Below, piece after piece: positions 1-6,417 of a stretch of 11,290 nt of DNA (positions are counted from its first letter, which is position 1; the number at the start of each line of letters is the position of its first letter). The DNA is taken from positions 1-11,290 of the forward strand of contig JAFSBS010000322.1 of NCBI GenBank assembly GCA_017437165.1. The letters run 5' to 3'. The notes below the pieces were generated by a model. It saw nothing but the letters and a program-made list of their open reading frames with translations, was not told where the DNA came from and ran no database searches. The stretch comes from Clostridia bacterium (GTDB taxonomy: Bacteria > Bacillota > Clostridia > Oscillospirales > Acutalibacteraceae). Position numbers and translations under genes: made by a program.

Positions 1-90
1 CATTTTACGTTTTTCGATTTCGTTTTTATGCGATTTTGGTTTTTGTGTCCAAATAAAAACTCCATAAGAGCTGTCAGAATAGCCGCATAA
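1..90. other. Unassigned sequence upstream of the pepD remnant
   Basis: All three plus-strand frames contain stop codons before position 91, and no recognisable protein family is encoded. The first 50 bases are T-rich and low in complexity. A 6-bp inverted repeat, GTCAGA (73-78) and TCTGAC (93-98), straddles the point where recognisable peptidase sequence begins. A minus-strand frame is open here but runs into the peptidase coding sequence, so it is probably chance. The stretch could be decayed pepD, foreign DNA joined at a breakpoint, or an assembly chimera. Confidence 0.35.
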
Positions 91-762
91 AATCTGACAA
101 AAATAAAACTTTGTGTAAATAACAAAGATGAATTTATAAAAGAAGCAACAGACTATCTTGAAGTTATAAAAAGTGAATTTACAGTAAGAGAGCCTGACTT
201 TGCTTATCAGATAAATCCACTTGAAAATGGTACATTTAAAGCTATAACCAAAGAGAGTGCTAATGCTATAATTTACGCTTTGGCTTGTGTGCCAAATGGT
301 GTTGTTGATATGAGTGCAGAAATCAATGGTCTCGTTGAAACCTCACTTAATCTTGGGATTTTAACCACAAACGAAAACTCAACTGAAATGCATATTTCTT
401 TAAGGAGCAACAAAGAAAGTTCTATGGTTGCATTAGAAAACAGATTAAAAACCTTTTTCAGTATTTTACCTTGTGAATTTTCTATTTTCGATAAATACCC
501 ATCATGGGAGTTCAACAATAATTCTGTTTTACAGAAACTTTATAAAGAAGTTTATGAAAACGAAACAGGTAAAACACTTAAAGTTGAGGCAATTCACGCC
601 GGACTTGAATGTGGTGTTTTTGCATCAAAAATAAAAGACTTTGACTGCATTTCAATTGGTCCTACAATGTTCGATGTTCACACAGTAAAAGAAAGACTTT
701 CGATTTCTTCTACTGAAAGAATTTTCAAAATTCTTCTTAAAGTGCTTGAAAACTGCAGATAA
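91..762 (+). pseudogene. pepD: Aminoacyl-histidine dipeptidase (peptidase M20C, PepD), C-terminal half only
   Basis: This is the C-terminal part of a PepD-type metallodipeptidase, a cytoplasmic zinc enzyme that cleaves dipeptides such as Xaa-His. About 223 residues remain of a family usually near 480. Diagnostic stretches are PNGVV, GLVETSLNLGI, the IHAGLECGVF block, and ISIGP followed by DVHTVKERLSI. The last of these carries the C-terminal metal-binding histidine typical of M20C. The frame is open from 91 to the stop at 760-762, but an in-frame TAA at 88-90 closes it upstream. No start codon or ribosome site is present where homology begins. The N-terminal catalytic half is therefore absent from this frame, either as a decayed gene or through an assembly join. 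The family call is secure; the gene's integrity is not. Confidence 0.8.
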
Positions 763-780
763 ATATTTTGGGGTAAGATG

Positions 781-2079
781 ATGAAAAAGAACAAAAAATC
801 AATACGCATTATAATATTGTCTATTGTTGCTGTTATAATAGTTTCTTTTATAGCGCTACAAGCAAGTGAAACAAAGTTTTTTAAAGAAGAAAAATTTATT
901 GCTTTTTCAAAAACAGATTACAACTCTGTAACAAGCACCGACTTTACAAGAGTAACCTTTGATGAATTAGAAAATTATCAATCTGTTTACAAGCAATACA
1001 ATCAATATCAGTATTACGAAAACTTAAACGAATCAGAAAAAATAATTTACAAGGCTTTTGAATTTGCACTTGATAACTCCTTGCCGGTTGTATTCATAGA
1101 TGAAAAAATACTTACAGATTCAAAATACAGTAGCTCTGATATTTTCATTTTTTTAACACTTGATTCCGCAATAGCAGAGCAAAACAATGTTTTTCAGGAA
1201 ACGACTAATTTCCCTGTGCATTTTGATGGTAAAACAAGGCTTGGAACACCTATTGTATCATTTATCAACGGAAGTATATTTAATGTAAATATTTTCGATA
1301 GCAAAACACTCAAAAGTAAGGAAGCAGCAATAAAAAAAGCAAAAGATATTGTATCAGCACTCCCAACGGAGCTTGACGACTTAAGCAAAGCAAAAATGCT
1401 TTTTACTTATTTACATGAAAACGTAGAATATGTTGACTATTCAGAAAAGCAGGAATATTTATACGATACACTCGTTGTAGGTAAAAGCAACTGCGATGGT
1501 TTTGCAAATGCGTATTCCCTTTTATGCAAATTAGCGGGTATCCCTTGTTTTGAAAAAATGTATTCATCCCCCGATGATAACCAGAATAATATTCTTCCTA
1601 ATATTCCACAGATAAACAAAGATACAACTGATAAAAACAATGAAAATAATACTGAAGAGTCTGAGGATACAGGTCACACCTGGAATGCCATAAAACTCAA
1701 CGGCAAATGGTACAATGTAGATGCCACAAACTCCAACTTTTATTTTGAAGCAGGTGATGGTGAAAAGTTCTTCCTATTCTTCGGTTTTAAAGATTCAGAT
1801 GGTATTTATAAGCACGACTACGAAAAAATCACACCTGAATGTAACGACAGTCTTTTAATTCCTGATTGTACTTTAAAATCATTCAATGATAACGATGCGG
1901 TTTCAAAAATGAGAAAAGCGTGGTACGAAAACGATGAAGAATACATAATTGTCTATTGCGAAAATGCGGATGGCTATGATGATACTATGCAGGAGTTAGC
2001 AAACTCTATAAGAACATCTATCTATCACGAGAATTATAACGACCACTTTTCAAAAATTTACTTTGTTTCTCCACAATAA
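781..2079 (+). CDS. Membrane-anchored transglutaminase-like domain protein
   Basis: A protein of 432 residues with a lysine-rich N-terminus and one hydrophobic segment at about residues 8-27. This is a signal anchor, so the rest is predicted outside the cell. A transglutaminase/protease-like core has the expected triad in order: Cys238 in NCDGFANAY, His299 in GHTWNAI and Asp314 in YNVDATN. An acidic, Asn-rich low-complexity insert (about 257-296) separates the Cys from the His. The family includes cysteine proteases, peptidases and transamidases acting on the cell envelope, and the substrate cannot be read here. An in-frame ATG lies at 778, but the Shine-Dalgarno-like GGGGTAA at 771-777 sits too close to it, so the ATG at 781 is preferred. 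It begins 18 bases after the pepD stop with no promoter visible between, suggesting shared transcription. Confidence 0.78.
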   Translation: MKKNKKSIRIIILSIVAVIIVSFIALQASETKFFKEEKFIAFSKTDYNSVTSTDFTRVTFDELENYQSVYKQYNQYQYYENLNESEKIIYKAFEFALDNSLPVVFIDEKILTDSKYSSSDIFIFLTLDSAIAEQNNVFQETTNFPVHFDGKTRLGTPIVSFINGSIFNVNIFDSKTLKSKEAAIKKAKDIVSALPTELDDLSKAKMLFTYLHENVEYVDYSEKQEYLYDTLVVGKSNCDGFANAYSLLCKLAGIPCFEKMYSSPDDNQNNILPNIPQINKDTTDKNNENNTEESEDTGHTWNAIKLNGKWYNVDATNSNFYFEAGDGEKFFLFFGFKDSDGIYKHDYEKITPECNDSLLIPDCTLKSFNDNDAVSKMRKAWYENDEEYIIVYCENADGYDDTMQELANSIRTSIYHENYNDHFSKIYFVSPQ

Positions 2080-2095
2080 TAAAGTAGATAAAAGA

Positions 2096-2124
2096 TTGAC
2101 ATAATCTTACATTTATTGTAAAAT
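2096..2124 (+). promoter_or_regulatory. Sigma-A-type promoter of the lysyl-tRNA synthetase gene
   Basis: TTGACA (2096-2101) is separated by exactly 17 bases from TAAAAT (2119-2124), 50 bases before the lysS ATG. Transcription would start near 2131, leaving a leader of about 43 bases, too short for a T-box. A 7-bp inverted repeat, TTACATT (2107-2113) and AATGTAA (2134-2140), flanks the -10 box and could be an operator or chance in AT-rich DNA. Confidence 0.75.
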
Positions 2125-2173
2125 ACTATGTTGAATGTAAATTTAAAAAAATATAAAGAAAAAGAGTGATAAA

Positions 2174-4198
2174 ATGCATTGGTCAGAAGAAATAGCTGAA
2201 AGAATTATAAGACGCAATCCGGAAAAAGAAGAATATGTTTGTGCTGCAGGTATCAGTCCATCAGGTTCAATTCATATTGGTAACTTCCGTGATATCGCTA
2301 CAAGTTACTTTGTAGTAAGAGCTTTAAGAAAAAAAGGAAAAAAAGCAAGATTACTTTTCTCATGGGACGAGTTTGACCGTCTCAGAAAAGTGCCTGTTAA
2401 TGTTGCGGCAGTTGACAGCGATATGGAAAAATACATAGGTTGTCCTTATGTAGATGTTAAAAACCCATTCGTTGACGCACCTGAATTTAAAACTTATGCA
2501 GAATATTTTGAAAATGAATTTGCAACTTCTATTGTAAAATTCGGCATCGATATGGATTACAGACATCAGGCTGAAATGTACAGAAGCGGTAAATATACAG
2601 AACATATCATCCACGCATTAAAACATCGTGGCGAAATTTTCGATATTTTAGACAGTCACCGCACACAAGAAGCACAGCCGGGCGAAAGAGAAGCATATTA
2701 CCCAATTAACATTTACTGCCCTGAATGTGGTAAAGATACAACAAAGGTACATTCTCTTTCAGATGACTGCACAGTTGCAGAATATTCTTGTGCTTGTGGT
2801 CATACTGGTACATTTGACTTTACAAAAGATTTCAACTGCAAATTGGCTTGGAAAATTGACTGGCCAATGCGTTGGATGTATGAAGGTGTTGACTTTGAAC
2901 CGGGTGGAAAGGACCACGCAAGTCCACACGGTAGTTACGACACAAGTAAAGACATTGCAAAGAAAATCTTTAATTACGAACCACCTATTTTCCAAGGGTA
3001 TGAGTTCATTGGTATTAAAGGTACAACCGGTAAAATGTCAGGTTCTTCAGGTCTTAACTTAACACCTGATACACTTTTAAAGATTTATCAACCGGAAGTT
3101 ATTCTCTGGCTTTACTCAAAAACAGAACCACTTAAAGCATTTGATTTCTGCTTTGATGACGGTATTCTTCGTCAGTACTTTGAATTTGACAAGATGTACA
3201 ACAATGTTAAAAACGGTACTGCTAATGATAACGAAAAAGCAATAATGTACAACACTACTGTTGGCGACAGAGTGTTAGAAACTGTTCCAATGGGTCACCT
3301 CGTTCAGTTAGGTTCAGTAGTTGACTTCAACATTCCAATGCTTGAAACAGTTTTTGAAAAGATTGACACACCTTATAAATACGAACAATTCGCTGACAGA
3401 CTCGAGAGAGCAAAATATTGGCTTGAACACTGCGCTCCTGAAAGTGTCAACAGACTTCGTACTTTAAGAAACTGGGAAGTTTACGAAACACTTGACAACA
3501 ATGCTAAAAAAGAAGTTGAACTTTTATTTAACTTCATTAAAGAGGGCGGTTACGACCTTGACGAGCTAAATAAAAAGCTCTACGCTATTCCGAAAGAAGT
3601 TCATGGTAGTGACCTTGACGAAAAAGCATTAAAAGCAATTCAGGGTACATTCTTCAAAAATGTTTATAAGCTTCTTATAGATAAAGAAAAAGGTCCAAGA
3701 CTTTACTTATTCCTCTTTGCTATTGACCCACAAAAATATGTAGGTCTTCTTGACTTCTCTTATCCAAAAACAGAAGAAGAAGCAAAAGCTCCTGTCGTTG
3801 AAGAAGTTGTAGAAAACGACGACAAACACGTTTATGGCGAGCCTGATGCTTTCGTACCATTTACTACTGAAAGCATTTCTATTGACGATTTCTGCAAATT
3901 AGACCTTCGTGTTTGTGAAATCGTTAAAGCACAGGAAATAAGAAAATCTCACAGTTGCTTAAAGCTTACACTTGATGATGGTAGCGGTGAAAACAGAGTT
4001 ATTGTTTCATCTATCAAGAGTGAATACACTTGTGAACAACTTGTAGGCAAGAAAATTATTGTTGTTGCAAACCTTGAGCCTGCAAGAATTGCTGGTGTTG
4101 AAAGTCAAGGTATGCTTCTTGCTGTAACAAACGGTGCTTGTGGTTGTCAGGTAGTATTTTTACCTGATTGCGTACCAGCGGGTACTCAAATTAAATAA
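2174..4198 (+). CDS. lysS: Class I lysyl-tRNA synthetase with C-terminal tRNA-binding domain
   Basis: Charges tRNA-Lys with lysine in the cytoplasm. This is the class I (archaeal-type) enzyme, not the common bacterial class II one. Visible motifs are the HIGH-type signature GSIHIGN (His34-Asn37), a zinc-type cysteine set (Cys182, Cys185, Cys206, Cys208) and the KMSKS-type loop KMSGS at 287-291, followed by the all-helical anticodon-binding region to about residue 535. Class I LysRS usually ends near 500-550 residues. Here a linker of about 35 residues is followed by an extra domain at about 570-674: DDFCKLDLRVCEIVKAQ, then VANLEPARIAGVESQGMLLA. This is the Trbp111/EMAPII OB-fold normally found at the end of MetRS. 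Its own promoter lies upstream; the ribosome site is weak. The gene ends into a hairpin array and a bidirectional terminator. Confidence in both domains is high. Confidence 0.95.
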   Translation: MHWSEEIAERIIRRNPEKEEYVCAAGISPSGSIHIGNFRDIATSYFVVRALRKKGKKARLLFSWDEFDRLRKVPVNVAAVDSDMEKYIGCPYVDVKNPFVDAPEFKTYAEYFENEFATSIVKFGIDMDYRHQAEMYRSGKYTEHIIHALKHRGEIFDILDSHRTQEAQPGEREAYYPINIYCPECGKDTTKVHSLSDDCTVAEYSCACGHTGTFDFTKDFNCKLAWKIDWPMRWMYEGVDFEPGGKDHASPHGSYDTSKDIAKKIFNYEPPIFQGYEFIGIKGTTGKMSGSSGLNLTPDTLLKIYQPEVILWLYSKTEPLKAFDFCFDDGILRQYFEFDKMYNNVKNGTANDNEKAIMYNTTVGDRVLETVPMGHLVQLGSVVDFNIPMLETVFEKIDTPYKYEQFADRLERAKYWLEHCAPESVNRLRTLRNWEVYETLDNNAKKEVELLFNFIKEGGYDLDELNKKLYAIPKEVHGSDLDEKALKAIQGTFFKNVYKLLIDKEKGPRLYLFLFAIDPQKYVGLLDFSYPKTEEEAKAPVVEEVVENDDKHVYGEPDAFVPFTTESISIDDFCKLDLRVCEIVKAQEIRKSHSCLKLTLDDGSGENRVIVSSIKSEYTCEQLVGKKIIVVANLEPARIAGVESQGMLLAVTNGACGCQVVFLPDCVPAGTQIK

Positions 4199-4390
4199 TT
4201 TACTTTGTAAATTGCGATATAAATCCTTACGGATTTGCGATATATAAAATGCGATATATTACTTCGTAATGCGATATGCCTTCGGCGTGTTTTGTAGGAT
4301 TTATATCATATCGCATACGAGTGAAACGAGTATATATCGCAAACAAACGAAGTGAAGTTTATATCGCATTTGCAAAGGCAAATATATCGT
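4199..4390 (+). repeat. Dyad-symmetric array of mini-hairpins with GCGATAT/ATATCGC spacers
   Basis: Four GCGATAT spacers (4214-4220, 4237-4243, 4251-4257, 4271-4277) are followed by the inverse orientation: ATATCGC at 4308-4314, 4334-4340 and 4361-4367, then ATATCGT at 4384-4390. Between them sit short inverted repeats of differing sequence. Clear ones are TTTAC-TTT-GTAAA (4199-4211), AAATCC-TTAC-GGATTT (4221-4236), ATTAC-TTC-GTAAT (4258-4270), GCC-TTC-GGC (4278-4286) and ATTTGC-AAAG-GCAAAT (4368-4383). Weaker ones lie at 4315-4333 and 4345-4360. The spacers could pair 1-8, 2-7, 3-6 and 4-5, giving a long branched structure with hairpins as side arms. The array starts directly after the lysS stop and would be on its transcript. 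The symmetry is read directly from the sequence; function is unknown. Confidence 0.85.
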
Positions 4391-4406
4391 AAAATTTATA
4401 AAAACA

Positions 4407-4458
4407 ACAACATCCTATCATTTAAAGTTTTTTGTAAACTTAAATGATAGGATGTTGT
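4407..4458. terminator. Bidirectional terminator hairpin between lysS and the GNAT gene
   Basis: A long stem: the left arm from 4407 (ACAACATCCTATCATTTAA) pairs with the right arm ending at 4458 over 19 bp, then a one-base bulge and a few more pairs around a short loop. It is followed by TCTTTTCTATT on the plus strand and by TTGTTTTTATAAATTTT on the minus strand. It lies between two convergent transcripts and can stop both. Its core stem TCCTATCATTT/AAATGATAGGA recurs at 9702-9749. Confidence 0.8.
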
Positions 4459-4492
4459 CTTTTCTATTCACTTACAATCAAACGCGTAGCGT

Positions 4493-4530
4493 TTCCGAAA
4501 TTTTCAATTTTCAACTTTCAATTTTCAATT
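4493..4530. repeat. AT-rich TTTTCAATT direct repeat overlapping the GNAT stop codon
   Basis: Begins TTCCGAAATTTTCAATTTTC and continues with further TTTCAATT units. The first 22 bases recur exactly at 9785-9806, also just beyond the end of a minus-strand gene. Here the repeat runs into the coding sequence and supplies the last three codons and the stop of the acetyltransferase (Ile-Glu-Asn-stop). Confidence 0.75.
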
Positions 4531-5039
4531 CCATAAACAATCTCCCGCGTTGTTTTGAAAAACTCCTCAAACTCACTTTTGTCAAGCAGTTCCGGGAAAC
4601 TCAAAACCATCAGCGGTACATTTTCACTATTATGATATGACGGTTGAGTATAGTCATAAGAATTGATTTTAAAACCCAAATTTTCATAAAACTTGATTCG
4701 TTTTTTCTGCATTTCTGTTTCAGGTGACTCCGCTTCTAAAATAATCGGTAAATTATATTGTGTTTTTAACAATTCAAAAGTCTTTGAACCGTATCCTTTA
4801 GAACGGATTTCTTTGTTTATTGCAATATGCTCAACAAATAAAAATTTATCGAAAACCCAGAAAACAATCAGCCCTACGCTTTCGCCACCGTCTGTAATTT
4901 CACAAAAATTAAATTGTGATTTTAAAAAGCACTTTTTCTCGTCTGCTTCGTCGCGTCTTTCTTCGTATGGGAAAGCATCAATAAGTCTTTTATAAACAGA
5001 AGAAAAATTTTTATCTGTTACCAATTTTAAATCTATCAT
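4518..5039 (-). CDS. GNAT family N-acetyltransferase
   Basis: A 173-residue single-domain protein of normal GNAT length. The acetyl-CoA-binding motif A is clear: VEHIAINKEIRSKGYGS, with the R-x-x-G-x-G signature at Arg79-Gly84. It is followed by the motif B region QKKRIKFYENLGF. Such enzymes move an acetyl group from acetyl-CoA to an amine on a small molecule or protein; the acceptor cannot be told from sequence. Its ATG overlaps the TGA of the upstream lipoprotein gene (ATGA, 5036-5039) and has no good ribosome site of its own, so it is probably translationally coupled. It is the last gene of the helD operon, and its C-terminal residues come from an intergenic repeat. Confidence 0.87.
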   Translation of the reverse strand: MIDLKLVTDKNFSSVYKRLIDAFPYEERRDEADEKKCFLKSQFNFCEITDGGESVGLIVFWVFDKFLFVEHIAINKEIRSKGYGSKTFELLKTQYNLPIILEAESPETEMQKKRIKFYENLGFKINSYDYTQPSYHNSENVPLMVLSFPELLDKSEFEEFFKTTREIVYGIEN

Positions 5040-6409
5040 ACCAAGTCACTTATTTCTTTAAAATTACTTCGTATTTCTTCAGTTGTTCCTGTTGAAATGT
5101 AATAATCATATTCTTTCGGTTTAAAACTTTCAAAAACATAATCCTTAACCACTGCAATATAAGAAGTAGGTCCTGCTTCTGACGGGTCTTTTTCCGTTGT
5201 TTCACCACGACCGAATACGCCTGTTAAGAATGTGTCGTGAGTCGGCATATAAAGACCTATGCCGAAGCTATCAGAAAATTCGCCACGGTATGCTGACCAC
5301 TGCTCAACTGAAGTAAAATTCGGGTAACCTTCATCCGGCCAGAAACCTAATTTATTATTAGTTATAAGTTTATTATCTTTTGAAAAAGGTTCTACACCAT
5401 CGTAATAAACAAATGTATTAAGTGGCTCAATGCAATAGAATGCAGGTAATTCCTGTGTTCTTGGTGTTGCAGGGTAACCTGAAAAATCTGTAAATCTGCA
5501 CTTTACATGAACATTTTTATTTTCTATAGTGTACCACGCTTCCATATAAGAAGGTGTGATATCTTCCTTTGCTTTTGCCCAGTCAAGTGGTCTGCATTTC
5601 ACATAAATTTCATTATCGGTACATTTAATATCAACGATTTTACTGTTTTCATTGTATTGGTTACCACCTTGTACCGGATTATAATTCCACTTGTTTTCCA
5701 TATATGTTGCCGGTTCGTAAGGTGCTTCTACAGTTCCGTAATACGATTGTTGCACAAGTCTTCCTGTGTCGTTGCGGTTAATTAGATTAACTTTTTTGTT
5801 TACAGCCCTTGTGTCATAACGGTCACTTGCATTTGAGTCAACCTTAATTTTACCGTCAACTTTAACTGCTTCAACATCTGAATTCAAGTCCTCAAGATAA
5901 GAAAGTGCGCCACCCCAGAGTAAATCTACACCTAATTTATAATTTTCTGTTTCTATAAAAACTTCCTGTTTCGGAACTTCTCGTAAAAATAACGTAAACC
6001 CTGAAATTTTAACATTTGCCTTTTGTGAATTCATTGGTTGACAAGTAAACTCTATTACCTTTTTTGCAGTCACTTTCTCTAACGCATTATCTATAAAACT
6101 ATAAAATTCAGTTTCTTCTTTACTTGGTTCCAAAAAGAATTCTTCTCTTATTTCTTCTTTATCCACAATATAAACAATTGAGCATTTCAAATATGAATCA
6201 GATGCGTACTTCACACCGAAATAATTGAATTTTTTCTCATAATTGTCAATTGATTTTACATCTTTTGCAGAAAGCTCATAAAAATCATTATTTGTAAGCC
6301 CTACCCTGCTTGTTATCGTAAAATCGGTATCATATTTATTGCCGGAACAGCCTGCAAATGACGACAAAATTGCAAAACAAATTAAAACGCTTACTATTCT
6401 TTTTGTCAT
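5036..6409 (-). CDS. Secreted lipoprotein of unknown function
   Basis: A 457-residue protein with a classic lipoprotein signal: positively charged start, hydrophobic segment, and the lipobox FAGC with the lipidated cysteine at residue 21. It should be anchored on the outer face of the membrane. The rest is rich in beta-strand-like sequence and aromatics. Two conspicuous stretches are NDTGRLVQQSYYG (213-225) and WNYNPVQGGN (241-250). From memory these resemble beta-sandwich (galactose-mutarotase-like) carbohydrate-related proteins, but I cannot assign a family with confidence. Its Shine-Dalgarno AGGTG lies against the helD stop codon (TAG at 6418-6420), with an 8-base intergenic gap. It also overlaps the acetyltransferase start, so it is the middle gene of a tight three-gene operon. 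Confidence 0.82.
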   Translation of the reverse strand: MTKRIVSVLICFAILSSFAGCSGNKYDTDFTITSRVGLTNNDFYELSAKDVKSIDNYEKKFNYFGVKYASDSYLKCSIVYIVDKEEIREEFFLEPSKEETEFYSFIDNALEKVTAKKVIEFTCQPMNSQKANVKISGFTLFLREVPKQEVFIETENYKLGVDLLWGGALSYLEDLNSDVEAVKVDGKIKVDSNASDRYDTRAVNKKVNLINRNDTGRLVQQSYYGTVEAPYEPATYMENKWNYNPVQGGNQYNENSKIVDIKCTDNEIYVKCRPLDWAKAKEDITPSYMEAWYTIENKNVHVKCRFTDFSGYPATPRTQELPAFYCIEPLNTFVYYDGVEPFSKDNKLITNNKLGFWPDEGYPNFTSVEQWSAYRGEFSDSFGIGLYMPTHDTFLTGVFGRGETTEKDPSEAGPTSYIAVVKDYVFESFKPKEYDYYISTGTTEEIRSNFKEISDLV

Positions 6410-6417
6410 AAAAACAC

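Noticed and set aside
2080..2173. T-box leader upstream of lysyl-tRNA synthetase
   Set aside because: The leader is only about 43 bases and has no T-box motif or terminator/antiterminator pair.
2727..3062. Open frame inside lysS in another frame
   Set aside because: It overlaps the conserved zinc-type cysteines and KMSGS region of the synthetase, with no ribosome site or family signature.
4199..4390. Possible CRISPR array
   Set aside because: The repeated unit is only 7 bases, changes orientation in the middle, and the intervening sequences are short self-complementary hairpins; there are no cas genes.
4452..4640. Small plus-strand open frame after the terminator
   Set aside because: It starts in the terminator arm and runs antisense through the AT-rich repeat and the acetyltransferase end, with no ribosome site.
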